NCBI RefSeq assembly: GCF_002101295.1 | Contig: NZ_CP020778.1 | Span: forward strand, 1,281,001-1,345,000 | Source of the DNA: Candidatus Pelagibacter sp. RS40 | GTDB taxonomy: Bacteria > Pseudomonadota > Alphaproteobacteria > Pelagibacterales > Pelagibacteraceae | DNA: 64,000 bases | Direction: 5' to 3' | In this document: positions 1 through 9,230 of the stretch, piece by piece | How positions within the stretch are numbered: position 1 is the first letter of the stretch | Layout of the letters: each line of letters starts with the position of its first letter | Position numbers and translations under genes: made by a program | Notes under the pieces: model-generated | Seen by the model: the letters and a program-made list of their open reading frames with translations, nothing else | What the model was told of the DNA's origin: nothing | Databases searched by the model: none

Positions 1-1091
1 TCTGGATTTCTTGATATTTCTGTTGGTCTAATTGCTTCATGAGCTTCCTGAGCGTTTTTTGCTTTTTTTCCAGAATAATTCAATGATGATTGTGGTAGAT
101 AATTCTTTCCAAAATTATCACTTATATAGCTTCTAAATGTTTCAATAGCATCTTTTGATATATTAGTTCCATCTGTCCTCATGTAGGTAATCAAACCTAT
201 AGTATCTCCTTCAATGTCAATTCCTTGATACAATCTTTGTGCTATTTGCATGGTACGTGAAGCACCAAAACCAAGTTTACTAGATGCAGTTTGTTGTAAT
301 GTAGATGTTGTAAATGGACCAGATGGGTTTCTTGTATAAATTTTTGAACTAATATCTGAGATTTGATACTCTTTTTTTTTTATTTCATTTATTGCCTTAT
401 TAACATCGTCTTTTGATTTGAATGTAAATTTTTCTATTTTCTTACCATCCAACTGATTTAAATTTGATGTTATTATAGATTTATTTTTGTCTTCGAAAAT
501 AACATTTAAAGTCCAAAATTCTTCTGGCTTAAATATCTCAATTTCATGTTCTCTTTCAGTCAGTAATCTTAATGCCACTGATTGGACTCTACCCGCAGAC
601 TTTGAACCAGGTAATTTGGTCCACAATATTGGAGATATGTTGAAACCAACAAGATAATCTAAAGCTCTTCTTGCCATGTAGGCATCTACAAGTTGTGGCT
701 CTATTTGTCTTGGATTGTCTATACCAGACGTGACGGCTTTTTTAGTAATTTCATTAAAAACAACTCTTTCTACTTTTTTATCCTTTAAAAGTTTTTTTTC
801 CTCTAAAAATTCCCTTACATGCCATGCTATTGCTTCTCCTTCTCGGTCGGGGTCGGTTGCAAGAATAATTTTTGAAGAATTTTTTGCTGAGTCAGTTATT
901 TCTTTAAGGTATTTTTTGGAGAAACTATCAATTTCCCAAATCATTTTAAAATCATTTTCTGGATCTACAGATCCATTTTTTGAAGGAAGGTCTCTTATAT
1001 GACCATAACTAGCTAAAACAGTATAATCAGAACCTAAATATTTGTTAATAGTTTTTGCTTTTGCAGGACTTTCAACAATCACAAGATTCAT
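1..1091 (-). CDS. topA: DNA topoisomerase I, N-terminal part (3' end outside window)
   Basis: Type IA topoisomerase that relaxes negative supercoils by breaking one strand. About 363 residues are visible, running off the left edge. The protein starts MNLVIVESPAKAKTINKYLG, the family's usual Toprim opening. The Toprim acidic motif DPDREGE lies at about residues 80-86, followed by AWH. The active-site region TYMRTDG is near residue 302, its Tyr being the expected nucleophile. The ATG at 1089-1091 is the only start that keeps the full Toprim domain. plsY lies 37 bases away on the same strand. In many Alphaproteobacteria dprA sits between plsY and topA; it is absent here. The C-terminal zinc-finger region cannot be judged. 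Confidence 0.97.
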   Translation of the reverse strand, partial: MNLVIVESPAKAKTINKYLGSDYTVLASYGHIRDLPSKNGSVDPENDFKMIWEIDSFSKKYLKEITDSAKNSSKIILATDPDREGEAIAWHVREFLEEKKLLKDKKVERVVFNEITKKAVTSGIDNPRQIEPQLVDAYMARRALDYLVGFNISPILWTKLPGSKSAGRVQSVALRLLTEREHEIEIFKPEEFWTLNVIFEDKNKSIITSNLNQLDGKKIEKFTFKSKDDVNKAINEIKKKEYQISDISSKIYTRNPSGPFTTSTLQQTASSKLGFGASRTMQIAQRLYQGIDIEGDTIGLITYMRTDGTNISKDAIETFRSYISDNFGKNYLPQSSLNYSGKKAKNAQEAHEAIRPTEISRNP

Positions 1092-1128
1092 TATTCCACA
1101 AACTACTCATAGTAATAGTCGTGTCAAA

Positions 1129-1704
1129 TTAATAAATTTTTGTCTTAGTTTCTTGTTTATTTATAAGGCGTTTAATATTTTCTCTATGGGTATAAAAAAT
1201 TAGTACAAACATAATTATAAAAAAAATAATATTATTTCCACTAACATAAAAAATATAAATCGGTATAGACAAGGATCCTAATATTGATGAAAGTGATGAA
1301 TATTTAGATATAAAATATGTAATAATCCAAACTAAACCAAAAATAATTCCAAATAAAATATTTATTGAAAAAAGTATCCCAACATATGTTGCAACTCCTT
1401 TTCCACCTTTAAATTTCAACCAAATTGGAAATAGATGTCCTAAAAATGCACATAAGGAAGCTATATATATTAAATTTGGATAATTAAATTTTACAAAAAT
1501 AACTGGTAACATAGCTTTTGAAATATCCAATATAAGTGTTGCAAATCCTATTACCTTATTTCCACCTCTTAATACATTTGTTGCTCCAATATTACCTGAC
1601 CCTATATCTCTAATATCTTTTTTTAAAAAAATTTTAGTTAATAAAAAACCAAAAGGAATTGATCCCAATAAATATGAAAATAATGCAACTAAATAGTAAT
1701 CCAT
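1129..1704 (-). CDS. plsY: Acyl-phosphate:glycerol-3-phosphate acyltransferase PlsY
   Basis: Integral inner-membrane enzyme that moves an acyl group from acyl-phosphate to glycerol-3-phosphate, the first step of phospholipid synthesis; its partner PlsX is encoded at 38001. The 191-residue protein has about five hydrophobic segments and the family loop motifs GSGNIGATNV (from about residue 36) and KFKGGKGVAT (near 97). The ATG overlaps the stop of the preceding pyrC-like gene by one base (TAATG), implying translational coupling. Length is normal for the family. Confidence 0.95.
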   Translation of the reverse strand: MDYYLVALFSYLLGSIPFGFLLTKIFLKKDIRDIGSGNIGATNVLRGGNKVIGFATLILDISKAMLPVIFVKFNYPNLIYIASLCAFLGHLFPIWLKFKGGKGVATYVGILFSINILFGIIFGLVWIITYFISKYSSLSSILGSLSIPIYIFYVSGNNIIFFIIMFVLIFYTHRENIKRLINKQETKTKIY

Positions 1705-2993
1705 TAGTTTAATTTAAATAATTCTTCACCTTTTACAAACGTGTTTGTAACTTTTCCTTGAAGTTTTTTATTTTCAATTGATGTATTTTTTGATTTTGAA
1801 ATTAAGTTTTCCTGTTTTACTATCCACGGTTTATTAATATCAACAATACAAAAATCTGCATCATTTCCTATGCTTAAATTTCCTTTATTAATTTTTAAAA
1901 TTTTTGCTGGATTTGATGTTAGGGCCTTAATAATTGTTTCAAGTTTTAACGATCCATTATGATATAATTCTAAACTTAAAGATAAAAGTGTCTCAATACC
2001 TGATGCACCTGTTGCTGCTTGAGCAAATGTAAGTCTTTTTTGCTCTTCATCTTCAGGCTTATGGTCTGAAACAATCACATCAATAGTTTCATCTTTCAAT
2101 CCTTGTACCAAACTAATCCTATCCTCTTCAGTACGTAATGGAGGAGATAATTTTAAAAAAGTTCTAAAATCTCCAATATCATTTTCGTTTAATGATAAAT
2201 TATTAATTGATACTCCACATGTAAATTTTAAATTATTTTTTTTATTTTTTATAAGTTCTACAGATCTACCAGATGAGATTTGTGAAATATGATACCTACA
2301 ATTTATATAATTTAATAATGTTAGATCTCTATCAATTATTATTAATTCTGCCATTTCAGGAATTCCTTGAAGGCCTAATTTAGTTGCAATAATACCTTCG
2401 TTGATCATTCCATCTTTTGCCAGTTCATAGTCCTCAGCATGCTGCATAATTAAAGTATCTAAATCACTGGCAGAATTCATTATTCTACTCATTACTCTGG
2501 TATTTTGTATTGTTTTTGTACCATCTGTAAAACCAATTATTCCTTTACTTTGAAGTAATCCAAATTCTGTCATATTGGTGCCTTCTGTGCCTTTTGTTAA
2601 TGACGCTGTTGGATATATGTTAATTTTCGATTTGTCTCTTCCACGTCTTTTTAAAAAATCAACTATAGATACATTATCAATAATTGGATCAGTATTTGGC
2701 ATTGTTACAACAGAAGTTACACCTCCTGATAATGCTGCATTACTTAAAGTTCTAAAATTCTCCTTGTATTCAAAACCAGGTTCGCCAACAAAAACCCTCA
2801 TATCAACTAACCCTGGAAATATATATTTTCCTTTTAGGTCAATTACTTTTTCACGGGATGGTATATTATTTGTATTTACTTTTTTGCCTACAGCCTCTAA
2901 TTGACCTTTATCACCAATAATTAATCCTCCAATTTCATTAATTGAATTGTGTGGATCTATAATATTACCATTAATAAAGTACTGTTTTTTCAT
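1704..2993 (-). CDS. Dihydroorotase-like protein, probably non-catalytic (PyrC')
   Basis: A 429-residue amidohydrolase-fold protein aligning with class I dihydroorotases (GEPGFEYKENF, VTMPNTDPIID, and SDHKPED near the C-terminus). The zinc-binding residues are mostly missing. The first beta-strand HxH is replaced by DMRVFVGEPG. The usual HxxH of the fourth strand reads HISQISS. The later HH pair reads INNL. In several bacteria a catalytically dead PyrC' is encoded beside pyrB and serves as a structural partner of aspartate carbamoyltransferase; the one-base overlap with pyrB fits that role. This role is inferred from missing ligands and context. If correct, an active dihydroorotase must be encoded elsewhere. 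Confidence 0.85.
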   Translation of the reverse strand: MKKQYFINGNIIDPHNSINEIGGLIIGDKGQLEAVGKKVNTNNIPSREKVIDLKGKYIFPGLVDMRVFVGEPGFEYKENFRTLSNAALSGGVTSVVTMPNTDPIIDNVSIVDFLKRRGRDKSKINIYPTASLTKGTEGTNMTEFGLLQSKGIIGFTDGTKTIQNTRVMSRIMNSASDLDTLIMQHAEDYELAKDGMINEGIIATKLGLQGIPEMAELIIIDRDLTLLNYINCRYHISQISSGRSVELIKNKKNNLKFTCGVSINNLSLNENDIGDFRTFLKLSPPLRTEEDRISLVQGLKDETIDVIVSDHKPEDEEQKRLTFAQAATGASGIETLLSLSLELYHNGSLKLETIIKALTSNPAKILKINKGNLSIGNDADFCIVDINKPWIVKQENLISKSKNTSIENKKLQGKVTNTFVKGEELFKLN

Positions 2994-3931
2994 TATTCAC
3001 AAAAAATTTTCAAACATGCCATTCTAATAGCTACACCTAATTCAACTTGCTCTTTTACAACACTCATATTTGTGTCATCAGCTAACTTTGTGTCAATTTC
3101 AATTCCTCTATTCATTGGTCCTGGATGCATAATGATACAATCTTCTTTAGCATATCTAAGTTTGTCAGGTGTTAAACCATAGTATTCATAATATTCTCTG
3201 TTGGAGGAAAGAAAGGAACTTGTCATTCTTTCATTTTGTAATCTCAACATCATTACAATGTCACAATCCTTTACTCCTTTTTTCATATCTGAAAACATAT
3301 TTACCCCAAATTTTTCAATTTCTTTTGGCATAAGATTTGAGGGTGCAACAATGTTAACTTCGGCACCCAACATATTTAAAAGATAAATATTTGATCTAGC
3401 TACTCTTGAGTGTTGAATGTCACCACAAATTGCAATTTTTAAACCTTGAATTTTTTTTTTTCTATTAAGTATTGTAAGTGCATCTAATAATGCTTGTGTT
3501 GGATGTTCTCTTCGTCCATCTCCTGCATTTAAAACTGCACAATTTACCTTTTGAGAAAGTAGGTTACATGCACCTGAGTCTTGATGTCTTATAACTATTA
3601 TATCAGGATGCATGGCGTTTAAGGTCATGGCAGTATCTATTAATGTTTCACCTTTTTTAATTGCTGAATTTGTAATATTCATTGACATTACGTCAGCACC
3701 TAATCTTTTACCTGCTAATTCAAAAGAGCTTTGTGTTCTTGTTGATGGTTCAAAAAAAAGATTAATTTGAGTTTTACCCTTTAAAATATCTAATTTTTTA
3801 TTTTTACTTTTGTTTAAATTAATGAAGCTGCTAGCTTCTTCTAATATAAGATTGATATCAGAAATGGATAAATCCTGAATTCCTAATAAATGTTTTTGAG
3901 AAATTTTAATAGCTTTTGATTTGATGGCCAT
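2993..3931 (-). CDS. pyrB: Aspartate carbamoyltransferase catalytic subunit
   Basis: Joins carbamoyl phosphate and aspartate to make N-carbamoyl-aspartate, the second step of pyrimidine synthesis. Visible motifs are the carbamoyl-phosphate loop [13 protein letters not shown], the [10 protein letters not shown] helix and [12 protein letters not shown]. The ATG at 3931 (protein MAIKSK) is preferred over an in-frame TTG at 3940 and gives 312 residues, normal for the family. It is the first gene of pyrB-pyrC'-plsY-topA on this strand, each coupled to the next by short spacing. No pyrI regulatory subunit gene is visible nearby. Confidence 0.96.
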   Translation of the reverse strand: MAIKSKAIKISQKHLLGIQDLSISDINLILEEASSFINLNKSKNKKLDILKGKTQINLFFEPSTRTQSSFELAGKRLGADVMSMNITNSAIKKGETLIDTAMTLNAMHPDIIVIRHQDSGACNLLSQKVNCAVLNAGDGRREHPTQALLDALTILNRKKKIQGLKIAICGDIQHSRVARSNIYLLNMLGAEVNIVAPSNLMPKEIEKFGVNMFSDMKKGVKDCDIVMMLRLQNERMTSSFLSSNREYYEYYGLTPDKLRYAKEDCIIMHPGPMNRGIEIDTKLADDTNMSVVKEQVELGVAIRMACLKIFCE

Positions 3932-3973
3932 TAAAACCAACTCTATAGCTATATATTATAAACAATGCAAGTA

Positions 3974-4429
3974 CTAATTATTCAAAAAATCAATAGCACC
4001 CTGTAGAATAAACGTTGCTGCATTTTGATCGATATTTTTTTCTCTTTTACTAACGTTTACATCCAATTGACTAGTAATATTAAAAGCGCCCACAGTAGAT
4101 AATCTTTCATCCCATAAGCAAATATCAACATTGATAAATTTTGAAATATTTTTTGAAATATCATTCACTGATTGAGACGCTTTTCCATAAGATCCATCCA
4201 TGTTCAAAGGATTTCCAATAATAATACCTTTAATGTTGTTTTCTTTAATTATTACTTCTAAATTCGATATCAAATAATTAATTCCCCTATTTTCTATGGT
4301 TGTAAAAGGGGTTGCTATTTTTTGATATTCATCACATATAGAAACACCTATTCTTTTTGATCCTAAATCTAAGCCAATCAATCTTGTTTTAACACTTTGT
4401 TTGTTTTTTAGTTCTTCAATAGTGATCAT
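3974..4429 (-). CDS. ruvX: RuvX/YqgF family putative pre-16S rRNA nuclease
   Basis: RNase H-fold nuclease family; E. coli YqgF acts in 16S rRNA 5'-end maturation, though the family was first proposed as a Holliday junction resolvase. The 151-residue protein shows LDLGSKRIGVSICD near the N-terminus, IIIGNPLNMDGSYG in the middle and WDERLST late, the expected acidic and glycine-rich positions. It lies 42 bases upstream of pyrB on the same strand and diverges from gatC across 51 bases. Start is ATG at 4429. Confidence 0.9.
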   Translation of the reverse strand: MITIEELKNKQSVKTRLIGLDLGSKRIGVSICDEYQKIATPFTTIENRGINYLISNLEVIIKENNIKGIIIGNPLNMDGSYGKASQSVNDISKNISKFINVDICLWDERLSTVGAFNITSQLDVNVSKREKNIDQNAATFILQGAIDFLNN

Positions 4430-4433
4430 ATTG

Positions 4434-4439
4434 TATAAT
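4434..4439 (+). promoter_or_regulatory. Possible -10 element for the gatCAB operon
   Basis: A perfect TATAAT lies in the 51-base divergent gap between ruvX and gatC, 41 bases before the gatC ATG. No good -35 is seen at 16-18 bases spacing, and such hexamers arise easily in AT-rich DNA, so this is only a candidate. Confidence 0.33.
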
Positions 4440-4480
4440 TTTTACTTAAATGATACTTTGCAGCAAATTTTAATTACCAT

Positions 4481-4768
4481 ATGACAATAGATCTTAAAAC
4501 TGTAAAACATATATCTAAGTTAGCCAGAATTTCTACAGATGAGAAAAAAGCCAATAAACTAGCTAATGATTTAAATTCTATTTTTAAATTCATTGAAGCA
4601 TTAAATGAGCTTGATACAGAAAAAGTTGAACCTTTGACATCGGTTGCAGACACAAAATTAAGGCTCAGAGAAGACAAGTTTGAAGCTAATAATATAAGAG
4701 ATAAAATCCTGAAAAACTCTCCTGATGAAAATAAAGATTATTTTGTAGTACCAAAGGTTGTTGAATAA
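4481..4768 (+). CDS. gatC: Asp-tRNA(Asn)/Glu-tRNA(Gln) amidotransferase subunit C
   Basis: Small subunit of the GatCAB complex that converts mischarged Glu-tRNA(Gln) and/or Asp-tRNA(Asn) to the amidated forms; GatC stabilises GatA on GatB. The 95-residue protein has the usual opening (VKHISKLARI), a central helix with FKFIEALNELDTEKVEPL, and the late segment LREDKFE. It opens the gatC-gatA-gatB operon; its TAA overlaps the gatA ATG by one base. Confidence 0.95.
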   Translation: MTIDLKTVKHISKLARISTDEKKANKLANDLNSIFKFIEALNELDTEKVEPLTSVADTKLRLREDKFEANNIRDKILKNSPDENKDYFVVPKVVE

Positions 4769-6222
4769 TGTCTGATATTACAAAACTATCTTTAAATGAA
4801 CTAATACAAAATATTAGAAATAAAAAATTATCCTCAACAGAAATAACAAATTCATTTATTGAAAGATCGGAAAAATCAAAAAAATTAAATACTTATGTCA
4901 CAGATAATTTTTCAAGCGCTTTAGAAGCGGCAAAAATATTTGATGAAAAACCTAATATGCATTTAAAACTTCCTGGTATACCAATAGCAGTAAAAGATTT
5001 ATTTTGTACTAATGGAGTAAGAACGACGGCAGGAAGTAACATTTTAAACAATTTTATTCCACCTTACGAATCTACAGTAACGCAAAGTATGTGGGATGAA
5101 GGTGCAATTTTACTTGGCAAATTAAATTGTGATGAGTTTGCAATGGGTTCTTCTAACGAAACTAGTTTTTTTGGAAATGTACAAAATCCAATTGGTGAAA
5201 ATCTTGTACCAGGTGGCTCATCAGGCGGTTCATCGGCAGCTCTTGCTGCAAATCTTACCCCAGTTACTATTGGAACCGATACAGGAGGATCAATTCGACA
5301 ACCTGCATCTTTTACTGGTACAGTTGGTCTAAAACCAACTTACGGAAGTTGCTCTAGATATGGTATTGTAGCATTTGCATCTTCTTTAGATCAAGCTGGT
5401 CCAATGAGTCAGAATGTCAAAGATGCTGCATTATTATTAGAAGTTATTTCAAAATTTGATAGCAAAGACTCAACCTCCATAGATTTTAAAAGAAATAAAT
5501 ATTCATCTGAGCTTACAAATAATATTAAAGGACTAAAAATAGGTATTCCCAATGAATATAGAGTTGAAGGTATGCCTAAAGAAATTGAAGATCTTTGGAT
5601 AAAAGGTATTGAAATTATAAAAGATTGTGGAGCAGAAATTGTTGATATTTCTCTACCTACTACAAAGTATGCATTACCAACTTATTATATAGTTGCTCCA
5701 GCTGAGGCTTCTTCAAATTTGGCAAGGTATGATGGAGTAAAATATGGTTTTAGATCTGAAGGTGAAAACTTGATTGATATGTATGAAAAAACAAGATCTG
5801 AAGGTTTTGGAGAAGAAGTTAAAAGAAGAATTTTAATTGGCACTTATGTATTATCATCAGGTTATTACGATGCATATTACCTAAAGGCACAAAAAGTAAG
5901 ACAACTTATTAAAAAAGATTTCGATAATGTTTATAATAATGTTGATGCTATACTAACACCTTCAACACCAAGTTCTGCATTTAAAATTGGGGAAAAAACT
6001 GATGATCCAGTCTCAATGTATTTAAATGATATTTTTACTGTACCTGTAAATCTAGCTGGATTACCTGGTATTTCTATACCCGCAGGAATAGACAATAAAG
6101 GGTTCCCATTAGGACTTCAAATAATAGGCAAACCTTTTGATGAACAAACAATATTAAATATTGCCTATTCAATGGAAGAAAAGATTAATTTTAAGAATAA
6201 TATAACTGATTGGTGGATGTGA
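4768..6222 (+). CDS. gatA: Asp-tRNA(Asn)/Glu-tRNA(Gln) amidotransferase subunit A
   Basis: Amidase-signature glutaminase that frees ammonia for tRNA amidation. The Lys of AVKDLF, and the serines within [13 protein letters not shown] and [14 protein letters not shown], form the Ser-cisSer-Lys catalytic set. At 484 residues the length is typical. ATG at 4768 overlaps the gatC stop; TGA overlaps the gatB ATG (TGATG). Translational coupling should keep the three subunits in balance. Confidence 0.97.
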   Translation: MSDITKLSLNELIQNIRNKKLSSTEITNSFIERSEKSKKLNTYVTDNFSSALEAAKIFDEKPNMHLKLPGIPIAVKDLFCTNGVRTTAGSNILNNFIPPYESTVTQSMWDEGAILLGKLNCDEFAMGSSNETSFFGNVQNPIGENLVPGGSSGGSSAALAANLTPVTIGTDTGGSIRQPASFTGTVGLKPTYGSCSRYGIVAFASSLDQAGPMSQNVKDAALLLEVISKFDSKDSTSIDFKRNKYSSELTNNIKGLKIGIPNEYRVEGMPKEIEDLWIKGIEIIKDCGAEIVDISLPTTKYALPTYYIVAPAEASSNLARYDGVKYGFRSEGENLIDMYEKTRSEGFGEEVKRRILIGTYVLSSGYYDAYYLKAQKVRQLIKKDFDNVYNNVDAILTPSTPSSAFKIGEKTDDPVSMYLNDIFTVPVNLAGLPGISIPAGIDNKGFPLGLQIIGKPFDEQTILNIAYSMEEKINFKNNITDWWM

Positions 6223-7688
6223 TGGCTGAAACTAACCAATTTTTTATTGAAAGAGAACAAAACAAATATGAAGTTGTTATTGGCCTGGAAGTTCATGCGC
6301 AGGTAACTTCAGCTTCAAAATTATTTTCATCTTCACCAACAAAATTTGGAGCTGAACCAAATACTCAAGTTAGTTTAGTAGATGCAGCTTTTCCTGGAAT
6401 GCTTCCAGTGATAAATGAGTTTTGTGTCAAACAAGCAATTAAAACTGGAATTGGTTTAAAAGCAAAAATAAATAAAAAGTCTATATTTGATAGAAAAAAC
6501 TATTTTTATGCCGATCTTCCGCAGGGTTATCAGATTTCTCAGTATAAATATCCAATAATTGGTGAAGGTAAAGTTATTTTAGATATGGCAGATGGCCAAA
6601 AAGAAATTGGTATCGAAAGACTTCATTTAGAACAAGATGCTGGCAAAAGTATTCATGATATAGATCCAACAAATACATTTGTAGATTTGAATAGATCTGG
6701 TGTAGCTTTAATGGAAATAGTTAGCAAACCTGATTTAAGATCTCCAGACGAGGTAAATGCATATATAAAAAAATTAAGATCTATTATGAGATATCTCGGA
6801 ACTTGTGATGGCAATATGCAAGAAGGATCACTTAGAGCAGATGTAAATGTTTCAGTAAGAAGACAAGGTGATGATAATTTTGGCACACGATGTGAGATTA
6901 AAAATGTGAATTCAATAAAATTTATGCAGATGGCTATAATTTATGAAGCTAACAGACAGGTTGATCTTATAGAAGAAGGGAAGAGCATTGATCAAGAAAC
7001 AAGATTATTCGACACAAAAAAAAATGAAACAAGATCTATGAGATCTAAAGAAGACGCTCATGACTATAGATATTTTCCAGATCCAGATTTACTGCCATTA
7101 GAAATAAGTGATGAGTTTATAAGTCAAATTAAAGATGAAATACCTGAATTACCAGATGAGAAGAAAAAAAGATTTATAGATAAATTTAATTTATCATCAT
7201 ATGAAGCTAATATCTTGGTTTCAGATATTGATACATCTAAATATTTTGAAGAAGTAATTAAAAATTCAGATGTTAAACTTGCAACTAATTGGATTACTGG
7301 TGAACTTTTTGCAGTATTAAATGAGAAAAATTTAGAAATATCAGAAAGTCCTGTGAGTTCTTATAATTTATCAAAACTAATAAATTTGATTAAAGACGGT
7401 ACAATATCTGGAAAAATAGCAAAAACAGTTTTTGAAGAAATGATTGATGGTGATAAAGATCCACAGACAATTGTTGATCAAAAAGGATTAAAACAAGAAA
7501 GTGATCCCAAAGCACTTGAAGAGCTTATTAATAAAGTAATTAAAAATAATACTTCTAAAGTTGAAGAATATAAGTCAGGTAAAGAAAAATTGTTTGGTTT
7601 TTTTGTTGGTCAGGTTATGAAAGAAAGCAAGGGCAAAGGGAATCCTCAATTAATTAATAAAATATTAAAAGAAAAACTAAATGGATAA
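6222..7688 (+). CDS. gatB: Asp-tRNA(Asn)/Glu-tRNA(Gln) amidotransferase subunit B
   Basis: Kinase and tRNA-binding subunit of GatCAB, which activates the mischarged amino acid with ATP before amide transfer. Visible signatures are [10 protein letters not shown] near the start, [17 protein letters not shown], and LEQDAGKS; the C-terminal helical and YqeY-like regions follow. The ATG at 6222 (MAETNQFF) is chosen over an in-frame TTG at 6210 because it overlaps the gatA stop. That gives 488 residues. Its 3' end overlaps the next gene by eight bases. Confidence 0.97.
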   Translation: MAETNQFFIEREQNKYEVVIGLEVHAQVTSASKLFSSSPTKFGAEPNTQVSLVDAAFPGMLPVINEFCVKQAIKTGIGLKAKINKKSIFDRKNYFYADLPQGYQISQYKYPIIGEGKVILDMADGQKEIGIERLHLEQDAGKSIHDIDPTNTFVDLNRSGVALMEIVSKPDLRSPDEVNAYIKKLRSIMRYLGTCDGNMQEGSLRADVNVSVRRQGDDNFGTRCEIKNVNSIKFMQMAIIYEANRQVDLIEEGKSIDQETRLFDTKKNETRSMRSKEDAHDYRYFPDPDLLPLEISDEFISQIKDEIPELPDEKKKRFIDKFNLSSYEANILVSDIDTSKYFEEVIKNSDVKLATNWITGELFAVLNEKNLEISESPVSSYNLSKLINLIKDGTISGKIAKTVFEEMIDGDKDPQTIVDQKGLKQESDPKALEELINKVIKNNTSKVEEYKSGKEKLFGFFVGQVMKESKGKGNPQLINKILKEKLNG

Positions 7689-8334
7689 ATATATGGATAT
7701 CGATCAAAAAATGATCGACTATATATTTTCACACACCTCTGAACTTCATCCAGTACAAAAGAAAATAATCAAATTTAATGAAAAACTTGGTTATATAAAA
7801 AAATTACAAATTTCAGTATTACAAGCTAACTTTATTGAATTTTTAATTAAATTTAAAAAGTTTAAATCTTGTTTAGAGATAGGAACTTTTACTGGTTACA
7901 GTGCTTTATCAATAGCCTTATCTTTACCAAAAAATGGAAGGTTATATTGCATAGATAAAAATGAAGAAAAACTCAATATTGCTAAAAAATTTTTTAAGCA
8001 AGCAAGGGTAAATAAAAAAATATTTACTGATATATCAAATGCTGAAGAAAGTTTGATAAAATTAAAAAAAAATGCAAAAAAATTTGATTTTATATTGATT
8101 GATGCAGATAAAGAAAATTACATAAATTACTTCGATTTATCATTATCTTTATTAAACAAAGGTGGAGTAATATTAGTTGATAATATTTTATGGAAAGGCG
8201 AAGTAGTTAATCCATTAGCTAATGACAAGCTAACCAAATTAATTAAAAATTTTAATAACTACATAAAGAAATTAAAAATTAATAAATATATTATTCCAAT
8301 TGGAGATGGCTTTTTAATTTGTTGGAAAAAATAA
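7681..8334 (+). CDS. Class I SAM-dependent O-methyltransferase
   Basis: A 217-residue protein of the caffeoyl-CoA/catechol O-methyltransferase-like family. Motif I is [16 protein letters not shown] (about residues 60-75); the acidic SAM-binding position follows in YCIDKNEEK, and the metal/substrate region is [11 protein letters not shown] and [15 protein letters not shown]. The substrate cannot be told from sequence. The ATG at 7681 overlaps the end of gatB; a second in-frame ATG lies at 7693. The stop overlaps the ATG of trhO by one base. Confidence 0.85.
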   Translation: MDKYMDIDQKMIDYIFSHTSELHPVQKKIIKFNEKLGYIKKLQISVLQANFIEFLIKFKKFKSCLEIGTFTGYSALSIALSLPKNGRLYCIDKNEEKLNIAKKFFKQARVNKKIFTDISNAEESLIKLKKNAKKFDFILIDADKENYINYFDLSLSLLNKGGVILVDNILWKGEVVNPLANDKLTKLIKNFNNYIKKLKINKYIIPIGDGFLICWKK

Positions 8335-9224
8335 TGAAGATATTTTCTTTTTATAAAATAGAACGAATTAAAAATCTTAAATCTTTAAAAATCAAAATAA
8401 TTAAAGAAATACAAAAAAATAATATTAAAGGATTAGTAATTTTATCCAAAGAAGGTATTAATGCAACGATAGCTGGAAATAGTAAAGATATTTCAAATAT
8501 TGTTAAATATATAAAATTAATTCTGAATATTAAAAAATTTGATATTGAAAATATTACATACTCTTCATTCATTCCATTTCTTAAAGCTAAAGTAAAAATT
8601 AAAAATGAGGTTGTACCGATGGATTATAACTTCTCATTTAAAAATAAAATTACCAAAAATTATCTATCACCAAAGAAATGGGATAATTTATTATCTCAAA
8701 AAAATGTAAAAATTGTAGATGCTAGAAAACCATTTGAATATGAAGTTGGTACCTTTAAAGGAGCCATTAACCCAAATACATATAATTTTAGACAGTTCAA
8801 AACATATTTATCTAATTTAGATAAAAAACAAAAAATTGGAATGTTTTGTACAGGTGGTATTAGATGTGAAAAAGCATCAAATTATTTACATAATAATGGT
8901 TTTAAAAATGTTTATATGCTTAAAGGTGGAATTATAAATTATTTTAATAAAACTGATCCAAAAAAAAGTAATTGGAAAGGAGAATGTTTCGTATTTGACA
9001 ATAGAGTTACAATTAAAAAAAATACTAAAGTTGGAAATTATGGTATTTGTAACGCTTGTAGATTGCCTATTAGTAAAAAAGATAAAAAGTCTAAATATTA
9101 CAAAATTGGATTATCTTGTCCTAAGTGTTATGACAAGTTGACATCAAGTCAAATAACTAGATTTACTGTAAGACATAAACAATTATTAAATAAAAAAATT
9201 CCCCTCATTTATAAAAGAAAATAA
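8334..9224 (+). CDS. trhO: tRNA U34 hydroxylase TrhO, rhodanese-domain protein
   Basis: Member of the YceA/TrhO family, which in E. coli performs prephenate-independent 5-hydroxylation of uridine 34 in certain tRNAs. The N-terminal acylphosphatase-like part (GLVILSKEGINATIAGN) precedes a rhodanese domain with the Cys loop MFCTGGIRCEKA. A C-terminal Cys-rich segment (CNACRLPI, CPKCY) follows. ATG at 8334 overlaps the previous stop (TAATG) and is preferred over an in-frame TTG at 8319; this gives 296 residues. Confidence 0.9.
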   Translation: MKIFSFYKIERIKNLKSLKIKIIKEIQKNNIKGLVILSKEGINATIAGNSKDISNIVKYIKLILNIKKFDIENITYSSFIPFLKAKVKIKNEVVPMDYNFSFKNKITKNYLSPKKWDNLLSQKNVKIVDARKPFEYEVGTFKGAINPNTYNFRQFKTYLSNLDKKQKIGMFCTGGIRCEKASNYLHNNGFKNVYMLKGGIINYFNKTDPKKSNWKGECFVFDNRVTIKKNTKVGNYGICNACRLPISKKDKKSKYYKIGLSCPKCYDKLTSSQITRFTVRHKQLLNKKIPLIYKRK

Positions 9225-9230
9225 ATTTGT

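Noticed and set aside
715..1002. Plus-strand open frame of 95 codons
   Set aside because: It lies entirely within the conserved Toprim region of topA on the other strand and its product is low-complexity; it is a shadow frame.
3932..3940. Upstream TTG start for pyrB, and similar in-frame TTG starts for gatB (6210), trhO (8319), slt (18957), ribD (30163) and thiL (33699)
   Set aside because: Each has a nearby ATG that coincides with the conserved N-terminus, signal peptide or a stop/start overlap.
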